64,000 nt of DNA from Acinetobacter soli (lineage in GTDB: Bacteria > Pseudomonadota > Gammaproteobacteria > Pseudomonadales > Moraxellaceae). Each line of letters opens with the position of its first letter. Position 1 is the stretch's first letter. Location: the NCBI RefSeq assembly GCF_000760595.1, contig NZ_BBNM01000001.1, positions 248,001 through 312,000 on the forward strand, in the 5' to 3' direction. The notes beneath the pieces were generated by a model, which saw nothing but the letters and a program-made list of their open reading frames with translations, was not told the origin of the DNA and ran no database searches. Positions 55,806-64,000 of the stretch are shown piece by piece. A program made the position numbers and the translations under genes.

Positions 55806-57446
55806 ATGGACATGTCTAATTTAAATTCTACGCATCAGTTTGATGTGATTATTGTGGGCAGTGGCGGAGCCGGCTTAAGTCTCGCACTCTCACTTCCGAG
55901 CCATTTCAATATTGCGATTTTGGCCAAATCTTCTCTCACTGAAGCCAGCACATTTTATGCGCAAGGCGGCGTAGCTGCTGTACTCGATAAAACCGACTCT
56001 ATTCAACAACACATCGACGACACTATGGTTGCTGGTGCGCACCTGTGTGAATTAGATGCGGTCAAGCAAACCGTGGAAGGCGGACGTCCATCCGTTGATT
56101 TCTTATTAAAACAAGGGGTTGAGTTTACTCTCGATGAAGATGCACAGCTTCACCTGACCCGTGAAGGTGGACACTCGCAGCGTCGTATTATTCATGCAGC
56201 GGATGCAACCGGAAAGGCCATTTCGACCACATTGGTGCAGCGTGCACAAGAGGCACCCAATCTCACAATTTTTGAAAATTTCGTCGCCATTGATGTGATT
56301 AGTCTGCATAAGCTTGGACACGCAGATCAACCCAATCGTGCAGTAGGTTTATACGCACTTGAAGAAGCAACAGATCAAATCCATACATTTTTGGCGCCTT
56401 TTACCGCATTGGCTTGCGGTGGTGCCATGAAGGCTTATCTGTATACGTCTAACCCGGATATTGCAACAGGTGACGGGATTGCGATGGCCTATCGTGCAGG
56501 TTGCAGGGTTGCCAATATGGAATTCAACCAGTTTCATCCCACCTGTTTATATCATCCACAAGCACGCTCATTTCTGATTACTGAAGCCATGCGCGGTGAA
56601 GGTGCCTACTTACGTTTACCCGATGGTGAACGTTTTATGCTTCGGTTTGATTCACGTGCAGAATTGGCGCCACGCGACGTTGTGGCGCGTGCGATCGATT
56701 TTGAGATTAAACGACTTGGCATTCGTCACGTCTGGCTCGACATTACCCATAAGCCGGCAGCATTTATTCAGGAGCATTTTCCCACCCTGTATGCGCGCTT
56801 ACTGGAACTGGGCATTGATATTACCACGGACATGATTCCAGTCGTACCGGCTGCACATTATACCTGTGGGGGTGTGGTGGTCGACGAAAACAGTCAGACC
56901 GATCTTGAAGGGCTATATGCGATTGGTGAAACATCGTACACCGGATTGCATGGTGCAAACCGTATGGCCAGTAATTCACTGCTTGAATGCTTTGTTTATG
57001 GGATGGGCGCAGCGTCTGATATTGAGCGAAAATTTACTCAACCGTTTGATTTTCCAGATGTGCCTGCATGGGACGACTCACAAGTGACCAATGCCGATGA
57101 AGATGTGGTGATTTTACAAAACTGGGATGAGCTACGTTCAACCATGTGGAATTATGTGGGGATTGTCAGAACAACCAAGCGTCTACAGCGTGCACTGCAT
57201 CGCATCGAAATGCTTAAAAGTGAAATTACCGAATATTATCAAGATTACCGCGTCAGCAAGAATTTGATTGAACTACGGAATTTGGTATTGGTGTCCGAGA
57301 TGATTGTACGCTGTGCCATGCAGCGCAAAGAATCACGCGGCTTACATTACACACTGGATTATCCAGAGCTTGGCTCAGAACTTCGAAAAACGGTGCTCAC
57401 TCCACCTCATTTTGAAGTGGAGCAACCGCTCGTCAATCTGGCATAA
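55806..57446 (+). CDS. nadB: L-aspartate oxidase NadB
   Basis: A 546-residue FAD enzyme that oxidises aspartate to iminoaspartate for NAD synthesis. The dinucleotide motif is [17 protein letters not shown]; active-site segments are [29 protein letters not shown] and [21 protein letters not shown]. The C-terminal helical domain is complete. The length is normal. It converges on tmk, with an inverted repeat over their junction. Confidence 0.95.
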   Translation: MDMSNLNSTHQFDVIIVGSGGAGLSLALSLPSHFNIAILAKSSLTEASTFYAQGGVAAVLDKTDSIQQHIDDTMVAGAHLCELDAVKQTVEGGRPSVDFLLKQGVEFTLDEDAQLHLTREGGHSQRRIIHAADATGKAISTTLVQRAQEAPNLTIFENFVAIDVISLHKLGHADQPNRAVGLYALEEATDQIHTFLAPFTALACGGAMKAYLYTSNPDIATGDGIAMAYRAGCRVANMEFNQFHPTCLYHPQARSFLITEAMRGEGAYLRLPDGERFMLRFDSRAELAPRDVVARAIDFEIKRLGIRHVWLDITHKPAAFIQEHFPTLYARLLELGIDITTDMIPVVPAAHYTCGGVVVDENSQTDLEGLYAIGETSYTGLHGANRMASNSLLECFVYGMGAASDIERKFTQPFDFPDVPAWDDSQVTNADEDVVILQNWDELRSTMWNYVGIVRTTKRLQRALHRIEMLKSEITEYYQDYRVSKNLIELRNLVLVSEMIVRCAMQRKESRGLHYTLDYPELGSELRKTVLTPPHFEVEQPLVNLA

Positions 57447-57452
57447 AGGCCT

Positions 57453-57480
57453 AGCACGAATCTAAAGTCAGATTCGTGCT
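57453..57480. terminator. Hairpin between convergent nadB and tmk
   Basis: A perfect 11-base stem, AGCACGAATCT/AGATTCGTGCT (57453-57463 and 57470-57480), with a six-base loop. It overlaps the tmk stop. There is no clear T-tract, so termination is a guess. Confidence 0.5.
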
Positions 57481-58076
57481 TCTAAATGCTCGAGCGCAGC
57501 TTCAAATACTCGATCTGGCGCTTGTGTCGCATCCAGACGCTTGACGCGTTCTGGATATTGCAGGCTCAACTCTTCATAGCCTGCACGAACACGACTAAAA
57601 AAAGTCATTTTTTCTTGTTCAAAACGATCCAGCTCTCCACGCTCGCGCGCACGCGACATCCCCAGCTCAATCGGTGCATCTAACCAGAAAGTCAGCTCAG
57701 GCATACAATTGACAAAGGTTTGATTCAAAATCGAAAGTTTGTCTTTACTTAAACCACGGCCAGCACATTGATAAGCATAGCTGGCATCGGTAAAACGATC
57801 GCTCAGAACCAGTTTCCCCTGTTTCAATGCAGGCTGAATGACTTCTTGAATATGCTGCGCACGCGCCGCGTACATTAGCAATAGTTCAGTGTCTGAACTC
57901 ATACTTTCGCTATGATTAACAGCAAGCAGTAAACTGCGAATCTGTTCTGCAAGCGGTGTCCCTCCCGGTTCACGGGTAAGTACCACCTGCTGACCGGCTG
58001 CCTCAAAATATTCGTACAGCTTACGAATGAGCGTGGTTTTTCCTACACCTTCCGTGCCTTCAAAACTAATAAACAT
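57468..58076 (-). CDS. tmk: Thymidylate kinase
   Basis: A 202-residue dTMP kinase. P-loop FEGTEGVGKTTLIRKL, TREPGGTPLAEQIR, DRFTDASYAYQCAGRG, and the LID region ERGELDRFEQEKM are present. It ends the pabC-mltG-tmk operon, as in many gammaproteobacteria, where holB usually follows; holB is not next to it here. Confidence 0.95.
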   Translation of the reverse strand: MFISFEGTEGVGKTTLIRKLYEYFEAAGQQVVLTREPGGTPLAEQIRSLLLAVNHSESMSSDTELLLMYAARAQHIQEVIQPALKQGKLVLSDRFTDASYAYQCAGRGLSKDKLSILNQTFVNCMPELTFWLDAPIELGMSRARERGELDRFEQEKMTFFSRVRAGYEELSLQYPERVKRLDATQAPDRVFEAALEHLEARI

Positions 58077-58085
58077 TCAAATACC

Positions 58086-59159
58086 TTAATTTTTCGATCT
58101 TAACACGGACAAATACTGTTGAACCGCTTGATTGTGCTCCTGCAAAGTCGCACTAAATTTATGCCCACCGTTGCCAGTAGCAACAAAATAAATATTGTCA
58201 GAATTGTCTGGATGCATGGCAGCCTCAATGGCTTTTTTACCTGGCAATGCAATTGGGGTTGGGGGTAATCCGGCCATGGTGTATGTGTTATAGGCAGTGG
58301 GTGTACGCAAATCCTGACGGGTAATATTGCCGGTATAGCGCTCACCCATACCGTAAATAACAGTCGGATCTGTTTGCAATCGCATACCCAATTTTTGACG
58401 ACGTACAAACACGCCCGAAACTTGACGTAGCTCTGAATCCAAACTGGTTTCTTTTTCAATAATCGAGGCCATAATCAAAGCCTCATATTTATTTTTATAC
58501 GGCAGACTCGGTGCTCGCTTTTGCCACGCCTCATCTAAGGTTTTCATTTGATAGCGATACAAATCGGTCAGGATTTTTTTATCCGACTCACCTTTGGCAA
58601 AAAAATAGGTGTTTGGTGCAAATAGTCCTTCAGGATGATCGTACGGAATATCCAGAGCCTTCAACATTTCTTGTTGCGGTAAATTGACCACGCTTTTTTC
58701 AACCAAAGGATCTTTTTTAAGAATCTCGACCAACTGTTTAAAAGTGGTACCTTCAATCACCAAAATACGATTCATTTGCGCATTATCGGCGTTTGAGAGC
58801 ATTGCCAGAACTTGTCGAATACTCATGCCCTGCTGAATTTCATATACGCCTGCTTTTAAACTGTCATGAATAAAAAACTTTTGATAAATTTTCAAAACGA
58901 TTGGCAAGCTGACTTTTTCATCACGACCCAGACGGTCGATAAATCGCGTGTAGGTATCACCGGGAGCAATCGACAGCATTTGTTTTTTACCTTCGATTGG
59001 GTAGGCACGAAACAAATTACTCCATAGCACCCAAAACATGGCCACTAAGATGATCAATAGTACCCATGTGAAACGATGTTTTTTCCACCCCGAAGAAGGC
59101 AGTTTTTGCGATGTGTTTTTAGATTTCGGCTTTGTGGGCTGCTTCGACATATCAATCAA
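58086..59159 (-). CDS. mltG: Endolytic peptidoglycan transglycosylase MltG
   Basis: A 357-residue protein. A cytoplasmic basic N-terminus (KQPTKPKSKNTSQKLP), one membrane helix (about 29-48) and a periplasmic YceG domain with a LysM-like part. The catalytic Glu lies in ASIIEKETSLDSE, then YNTYTMAGLPPTPIALPG. It ends nascent glycan strands. The start at 59159 overlaps pabC by eight bases; an ATG three codons further in is equally likely. Confidence 0.94.
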   Translation of the reverse strand: MIDMSKQPTKPKSKNTSQKLPSSGWKKHRFTWVLLIILVAMFWVLWSNLFRAYPIEGKKQMLSIAPGDTYTRFIDRLGRDEKVSLPIVLKIYQKFFIHDSLKAGVYEIQQGMSIRQVLAMLSNADNAQMNRILVIEGTTFKQLVEILKKDPLVEKSVVNLPQQEMLKALDIPYDHPEGLFAPNTYFFAKGESDKKILTDLYRYQMKTLDEAWQKRAPSLPYKNKYEALIMASIIEKETSLDSELRQVSGVFVRRQKLGMRLQTDPTVIYGMGERYTGNITRQDLRTPTAYNTYTMAGLPPTPIALPGKKAIEAAMHPDNSDNIYFVATGNGGHKFSATLQEHNQAVQQYLSVLRSKN

Positions 59160-59970
59160 TCTGATTCAGTTTAAGAGTGTGGAAAAGTGTCAAACATGCC
59201 TCGGTACTTAAAGATCGCGAATGCATCCGCGAGGCAATGGTCATCGGATGAAGCGTATTACAAAAAAATAGCGCCTGAACCTGATCGAGTTCATCGAGAT
59301 GAATCTGACGTTCAAGAATATCGATACCGGCCTGTTGGGCCCGATCCAAAATTTCAGTTCGCATTAAACCGCGAACGCCATTATAGCGAAGTTCGGGCGT
59401 AATCCATGCGTTATTTAAGTAAATAAAGCAGTTACTGCTTACGCCTTCAACAATATTCCCGTTTAAATCTGCCACCAGTGCTTCTGCCCAGCCGTACTGA
59501 TCTGCCTGCTGCTTGAGCAAGACTTGTTCGAGTCGATTGAGCGTCTTGATACCGACCATATCTGGCATGGTCAATCCGATACGGCGTGGTAACAGACCAA
59601 CCTCTACATACTGCGGTGCGGTGTCACTATAGGCTTGCGGATAGAAAAATACATACAGATCCGCATTATGATCTGGAACGCTATAGCCTCGTGGGCCTTC
59701 ACCCCGACTGATCAAAAGTTTCAGCGTTCCGGTAAGCACTATCTCCTGATGAGTCAGTTGCTTGAGGCTTTGCTCAATCAGCTTTAAATCAACATTTAAT
59801 CCCAATTGCTGGCAGGCATAGTTCAAGCGCTCATAATGTCGATTGACCAGTTGAATCTGCCCTTTCACAATGCGTGCTGTCGAAAAACACCCATCCCCAT
59901 ATTGAAATGCGCGATCCTGTAAAGCAACAGACGCAACGGGTTGAGCATTTTTAAAGCACCACATAGGCAA
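59152..59970 (-). CDS. pabC: Aminodeoxychorismate lyase PabC
   Basis: A 272-residue fold-type IV PLP enzyme making p-aminobenzoate for folate. The N-terminal block is [16 protein letters not shown]; the PLP lysine lies in [36 protein letters not shown] is characteristic. It overlaps mltG and starts the pabC-mltG-tmk operon. Confidence 0.92.
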   Translation of the reverse strand: MPMWCFKNAQPVASVALQDRAFQYGDGCFSTARIVKGQIQLVNRHYERLNYACQQLGLNVDLKLIEQSLKQLTHQEIVLTGTLKLLISRGEGPRGYSVPDHNADLYVFFYPQAYSDTAPQYVEVGLLPRRIGLTMPDMVGIKTLNRLEQVLLKQQADQYGWAEALVADLNGNIVEGVSSNCFIYLNNAWITPELRYNGVRGLMRTEILDRAQQAGIDILERQIHLDELDQVQALFFCNTLHPMTIASRMHSRSLSTEACLTLFHTLKLNQID

Positions 59971-60130
59971 TTTCTCTATTTTTTGGCAGCTTAGTGTAAA
60001 ACCGAACCATAAAAATGATGCATTTTCTTATTTCTTTTTTATTCATATAAAATTCATTTTTTATTATTTTTTATGGATAGTAACTCATTGTATTCTCCTT
60101 TTTAGATTTAGAACTAACCTATTTAAGGAT

Positions 60131-61138
60131 ATGAATATGCGATTTGCACAGTTAAAAATTGGGGTACTGGCTGCATTAATCTCCGTTTCTTCATTTGCAG
60201 CAAAAGACTTTTTAAATGTGTCTTATGACCCAACACGTGAACTCTACGAAAACTTCAATAAAGAGTTCGGTGCGTACTGGAAACAACGTACTGGTCAAGA
60301 GATTAACTTTAAACAATCACACGGAGGTTCTGGCAAACAAGCACGTGCAGTGATTGATGGGTTGCAAGCCGATGTGGTTACCCTTGCTTTGGCTGCTGAT
60401 ATCGATGAAATTGCCGATAAAGCAAAACTACTACCACCCGACTGGCAAAAGAAATTTCCAAATAACTCAACACCATATACCTCAACGATTGTATTTCTAG
60501 TCCGTAAAGGTAACCCAAAAGGTATTAAAGACTGGAGCGACATTACCAAGCCAGGTGTCGAAATTATTACGCCAAATCCAAAAACCTCAGGTGGTGCACG
60601 CTGGAACTACCTAGCGGCATGGGCATGGGCAAAACATAAATATGGTTCAGACGCCAAAGCACGCGATTTTGTGCGCCAAATTTACAAACAGACCAAAGTG
60701 CTTGATTCAGGTGCTCGTGGTGCGACCACAACCTTTGCTGAGCGCGGTATTGGCGATGTGTTATTGGCATGGGAAAACGAAGCTTATCTGGCGGTACGTG
60801 AACAACCCGGCAAGTTTGAAATTATTACGCCTTCGCTTTCAATTTTAGCTGAGCCACCTGTGGCAATTGTAGAAAAAAATGTTCAAAAAGATGGCAACGA
60901 AAACCTAGCGAAAGCTTATCTAAACTTCTTGTATTCACCTAAAGGCCAAGATATCGCGGCGAAAAACTTTTATCGCCCACGTGATCAAAATATTTTGAAA
61001 CGCTACAGCGGCACCTTTAAGCCACTCAAACTGGTCACGATTGATCAAGAGTTTGGCGGCTGGAATAAAGTACAAAAGGCACACTTTAGTAATGGCGGCG
61101 TCTTTGACCAAATTGTCAAAGAAAATAGCGCAAAATAA
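60131..61138 (+). CDS. sbp: Sulfate ABC transporter substrate-binding protein
   Basis: A 335-residue periplasmic protein. The signal peptide ends at SSFAAKDF. The Sbp/CysP pattern is clear: [33 protein letters not shown] (sulfate contacts), and [23 protein letters not shown]. It delivers sulfate to the CysTWA transporter encoded just downstream. Assignment to sbp rather than cysP cannot be made by sequence alone. Confidence 0.92.
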   Translation: MNMRFAQLKIGVLAALISVSSFAAKDFLNVSYDPTRELYENFNKEFGAYWKQRTGQEINFKQSHGGSGKQARAVIDGLQADVVTLALAADIDEIADKAKLLPPDWQKKFPNNSTPYTSTIVFLVRKGNPKGIKDWSDITKPGVEIITPNPKTSGGARWNYLAAWAWAKHKYGSDAKARDFVRQIYKQTKVLDSGARGATTTFAERGIGDVLLAWENEAYLAVREQPGKFEIITPSLSILAEPPVAIVEKNVQKDGNENLAKAYLNFLYSPKGQDIAAKNFYRPRDQNILKRYSGTFKPLKLVTIDQEFGGWNKVQKAHFSNGGVFDQIVKENSAK

Positions 61139-61154
61139 TTGAGCGTTCAGGAGC

Positions 61155-61766
61155 ATGACGATGATTCATACAGTAATTGTTCCGGGTGTTGGTGGTAGTG
61201 AACAACATCATTGGCAGTCATGGTTACAACGTCAACTGCAGTCATGCTCACGTGTCGAACAAGCCGATTGGCATCGACCTGTACTTTCTGAATGGGTAGA
61301 ACAACTGGCGAAGCATGTACGCTCAATTCATGGACCAGTACAACTGGTGGCGCATAGTTTTGGCTGTTTAACCAGTTTGGCGGCTTTGAAAGAGCATCCA
61401 GATCTGACGCACAAGATCAAGCATTTGACCTTGGTTGCACCCGCGAATCCAGCGCGTTTTGGAGATGCAGGATTCGCCAGAGACAGCACCAACAATTATT
61501 TAGCCTATTTTGAATCACTTAGACCAATCGTTCGAACACAGTTGTTGATGAGTGAAAATGATCCGTGGCTACATGTGCAAGATGCACAGCATCTTGCACA
61601 CTGCTGGAAGTTAAAGGCCGTCAGCCTAGGCCACGTTGGTCATATCAATGTGGCTTCGGGTTTCGGTCCTTTTCCAGAAATATTTGATTACATTCTCCCA
61701 GAAAAACAGCGTACTGGATCTGTACGTGCGCGTTACAGCAATCGATTTTTTGGCTTCGCACTGTAA
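61155..61766 (+). CDS. RBBP9/YdeN-family alpha/beta hydrolase in the sulfate operon
   Basis: A 203-residue small serine hydrolase. The N-terminal VIVPGVGGSEQHHWQSWL, nucleophile in LVAHSFGCLTSL, acid in MSENDPWL and His in LGHVGHINVASGFGPFPE fit the RBBP9/YdeN family. It sits between sbp and cysT (16 and 74 bases away), so it is probably expressed with sulfate uptake. A role on a sulfur-containing ester is possible but unproven. Confidence 0.85.
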   Translation: MTMIHTVIVPGVGGSEQHHWQSWLQRQLQSCSRVEQADWHRPVLSEWVEQLAKHVRSIHGPVQLVAHSFGCLTSLAALKEHPDLTHKIKHLTLVAPANPARFGDAGFARDSTNNYLAYFESLRPIVRTQLLMSENDPWLHVQDAQHLAHCWKLKAVSLGHVGHINVASGFGPFPEIFDYILPEKQRTGSVRARYSNRFFGFAL

Positions 61767-61840
61767 ATCAATGTTGGGATTAAGATTTTTTATTTTTCGT
61801 TTGCTTGATTGAGCAAACCTGCTCTTTTTCAGGAGTTACC

Positions 61841-62674
61841 ATGTCGCAGCGATCCCGAGTGCTGCCAGGGTTTGGTCTTTCACTGGGCTTTACCCTTGCA
61901 TATTTATCTTTAATCGTGCTTATTCCATTATCTGCCGTTTTTATCAAATCTCTGGGTGTGGGATGGGATGGACTCTGGGAGATCCTGAGTTCAGAGCGCA
62001 TTCTTAAATCTTTGCAACTCAGTTTTACGACTGCCATGATTGCCGCGCTCATTAATGTAGTGTTTGGCTTGCTTCTGGCATGGTGCTTGGTGCGCTATAG
62101 CTTTCCGGGTAAACGTATTGTCGATGCGTTGGTGGATTTACCATTTGCCTTACCTACTGCGGTTGCAGGTATTGCCCTCACCTCGCTATACGCTTCGACT
62201 GGCTGGGTGGGTCAGTATCTTGAGCCGCTTGGTATTAAGGTTGCATATACACCGATTGGCATTACCCTCGCTTTGGTGTTCATTGGATTACCTTTTGTAG
62301 TACGTACTGTGCAGCCGGTTTTAAGCGATATCGAAACCGAACTTGAGGAAGCTGCATCGGCTCTGGGTGCCAACCGTTTTCAAATTATCACCAAAATTAT
62401 TTTGCCCATTTTATTTCCAGCCTTACTCACCGGTTTTGCCTTAGCGTTTGCACGTGGCGTGGGTGAATATGGTTCAGTAATTTTTATTGCTGGCAATCAA
62501 CCTTTTAAAACAGAAATCGCACCACTAATGATTATCTCTAGACTCGAAGAATATGACTATGAGGCTGCAACCACAATTGCGGTCGTGATGCTGGTGATTT
62601 CCTTTGTAATCTTGTTTGCGATCAATCTTTTACAAGCATGGGCGAGCCGCCGTACCGGGAGAACAGTGAAATGA
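61841..62674 (+). CDS. cysT: Sulfate ABC transporter permease CysT
   Basis: A 277-residue permease starting at [10 protein letters not shown] (AGGAG upstream); an upstream ATG at 61805 would add a soluble tail of twelve residues. Six hydrophobic segments and the EAA loop [20 protein letters not shown], which contacts CysA, are present. It overlaps cysW by four bases. Confidence 0.94.
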   Translation: MSQRSRVLPGFGLSLGFTLAYLSLIVLIPLSAVFIKSLGVGWDGLWEILSSERILKSLQLSFTTAMIAALINVVFGLLLAWCLVRYSFPGKRIVDALVDLPFALPTAVAGIALTSLYASTGWVGQYLEPLGIKVAYTPIGITLALVFIGLPFVVRTVQPVLSDIETELEEAASALGANRFQIITKIILPILFPALLTGFALAFARGVGEYGSVIFIAGNQPFKTEIAPLMIISRLEEYDYEAATTIAVVMLVISFVILFAINLLQAWASRRTGRTVK

Positions 62675-63561
62675 GCTTAGTCACCGATAGTCATTTACTG
62701 GCAGAAAAGCTTCAAAGCCGTGATGCCACACGCGAGCCCAAGTGGGTTCGTTATACGCTGCTGAGTATTGCGTTACTGTTCTTTTTAAGCTGCCTGATTC
62801 TGCCCCTTATTTTGGTCTTTGTAGAAGCATTTCGACAAGGTGTCGAGGTATATATCAATGCACTGATTAATCCAGACACTTTTTCGGCAGTCAAGCTAAC
62901 CTTGCTTACGGCAGCAATTGCGGTACCACTCAATGTCATCTTTGGTGTGGCAGCAGCATGGGCCGTGGCAAAATTTCAATTTGCCGGAAAATCGATACTC
63001 ACGACCTTAATCGATTTACCGTTTTCAGTTTCACCTGTAATTGCAGGTTTGATGCTGGTCTTGATCTTTGGTATGCAAGGCTGGTTCGGGCCATGGTTTA
63101 TGGATCATGACATCAAGGTATTGTATGCCGTACCTGCGATTGTATTGGCTACTGTTTTTATTACCGTACCTTTTGTGGCACGTGAGCTGATTCCTTTAAT
63201 GGAAGCGCAAGGCACTGAAGAAGAAGAAGCGGCGATGGTTTTGGGTGCATCGGGCTGGCAGACCTTTTGGAAAGTGACCTTACCCAACATCAAATGGGGC
63301 TTAATTTACGGTGTGATCTTGTGTAATGCACGCGCGATGGGTGAGTTTGGTGCAGTTTCTGTGGTTTCAGGACATATCCGCGGTGAAACCAATACTTTGC
63401 CACTGCATGTCGAGATTTTATACAACGAATACACCTTTAGTGCCGCTTTTGCCGTGTCTTCACTGTTGGCGCTACTGGCGATTGTGACCCTGATTTTAAA
63501 AACATGGGTGGAAGTGCGTCAGGAAAAACAAAACAAACAACATGATTCAACTTCATCTTGA
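62671..63561 (+). CDS. cysW: Sulfate ABC transporter permease CysW
   Basis: A 296-residue permease starting at [10 protein letters not shown] (ATGA overlap with the cysT stop; GGGAG upstream). Six membrane segments and an EAA loop [20 protein letters not shown] are visible. It pairs with CysT to form the channel. Confidence 0.94.
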   Translation: MSLVTDSHLLAEKLQSRDATREPKWVRYTLLSIALLFFLSCLILPLILVFVEAFRQGVEVYINALINPDTFSAVKLTLLTAAIAVPLNVIFGVAAAWAVAKFQFAGKSILTTLIDLPFSVSPVIAGLMLVLIFGMQGWFGPWFMDHDIKVLYAVPAIVLATVFITVPFVARELIPLMEAQGTEEEEAAMVLGASGWQTFWKVTLPNIKWGLIYGVILCNARAMGEFGAVSVVSGHIRGETNTLPLHVEILYNEYTFSAAFAVSSLLALLAIVTLILKTWVEVRQEKQNKQHDSTSS

Positions 63562-63571
63562 GGAATGACAA

Positions 63572-64000
63572 ATGAGTATTCAAGTTAAAAATATTGAAAA
63601 ACATTTTGGTGCATTCCATGCATTAAAAAATATTTCATTAGACTTTCCAGAAGGTGAACTGGTGGCATTGTTAGGACCATCAGGCTGCGGAAAAACAACG
63701 CTTTTACGTATTATTGCCGGACTAGAATCGGCAGATGGCGGGCAAGTGTTGCTTGAAGGCACCGATGCCACCGATATTCATGTGCGTGAGCGTCAAGTGG
63801 GATTCGTATTTCAACATTATGCGCTGTTTCGCCACATGTCCGTATTTGACAATATTGCCTTCGGTTTACGTGTACGCTCACGGCGGACGCGCCCATCGGA
63901 AGCAGAGATTAAAAAGCGCGTAACACGTTTGCTGGATCTGGTTCAACTCGGTTTTTTAGCCGATCGCTACCCTTCTCAACTTTCGGGTGGTCAGCGCCAG
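63572..64000 (+). CDS. cysA: Sulfate ABC transporter ATPase CysA (3' truncated by the window)
   Basis: The first 143 codons are visible. Walker A is GPSGCGKTT, the Q-loop [12 protein letters not shown], and the signature LSGGQRQ ends the window. Walker B and the C-terminal TOBE domain lie outside. TGAGGAATGAC precedes the ATG. It powers sulfate/thiosulfate uptake. Confidence 0.93.
   Translation, partial: MSIQVKNIEKHFGAFHALKNISLDFPEGELVALLGPSGCGKTTLLRIIAGLESADGGQVLLEGTDATDIHVRERQVGFVFQHYALFRHMSVFDNIAFGLRVRSRRTRPSEAEIKKRVTRLLDLVQLGFLADRYPSQLSGGQRQ

Overview
The window is a chromosomal segment from a gammaproteobacterium, almost certainly Acinetobacter (soil group, A. baylyi-like). The evidence is the AT-rich sequence, the gene order lepA-lepB-DUF4845-rnc-era-recO-pdxJ, and a gene set matching the trigonelline (tgn) cluster characterised in A. 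baylyi ADP1. No transposase, phage block or CRISPR array was seen.

Left part (1-4.1 kb): the tail of a cupin-type regulator, a divergent MFS exporter/LysR pair, and an ammonium transporter gene with a good sigma-54 promoter match. Accessory catabolic part (4.1-22.2 kb): a tgn-type cluster for N-methylnicotinate (trigonelline). It holds a two-component flavin oxygenase (tgnB/tgnA), a lactol dehydrogenase (tgnC), a hydrolase (tgnD), succinate semialdehyde dehydrogenase (tgnE), an NCS1 permease, an outer-membrane porin, a GntR regulator and three small accessory proteins (DUF1185, DUF1330, carboxymuconolactone-decarboxylase-like). Two similar palindromes, one before tgnE and one between the GntR gene and the DUF1185 gene, look like the operators of that regulator. 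Beside it is a six-gene operon, purU-folD-soxB-soxD-soxA-soxG, for oxidative N-demethylation with folate-linked one-carbon disposal. Its delta subunit lacks two of the usual zinc-ligand cysteines.

Middle part (22.4-44.6 kb): nitronate monooxygenase, a haem-oxygenase-like diiron protein with a convergent TetR gene, dusB, a DUF1615 lipoprotein, a HAD phosphatase, obgE-proB, two adjacent membrane-anchored beta-repeat proteins of unknown function, a long-form GAPDH, rarD, a lipocalin, uvrB, an SDR, a macro-like domain protein, a diguanylate cyclase with a duplicated sensor domain, an aspartate aminotransferase, and tRNA-Asn.

Right part (44.7-64 kb): the housekeeping operon lepA-lepB-DUF4845-rnc-era-lipoprotein-recO-pdxJ-miaE, a thioesterase, an orphan glutamine-synthetase-like ligase, a Do-type protease, nadB, pabC-mltG-tmk, and a sulfate ABC transporter operon (sbp-hydrolase-cysT-cysW-cysA) cut by the window edge.

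Taken together, the tgn genes would convert trigonelline to succinate, CO2, formate and methylamine. The sox/folD/purU operon handles methyl groups carried on nitrogen, so the 4-22 kb region reads as an island for plant-derived N-methylated compounds. The link between the two halves is inference from adjacency.
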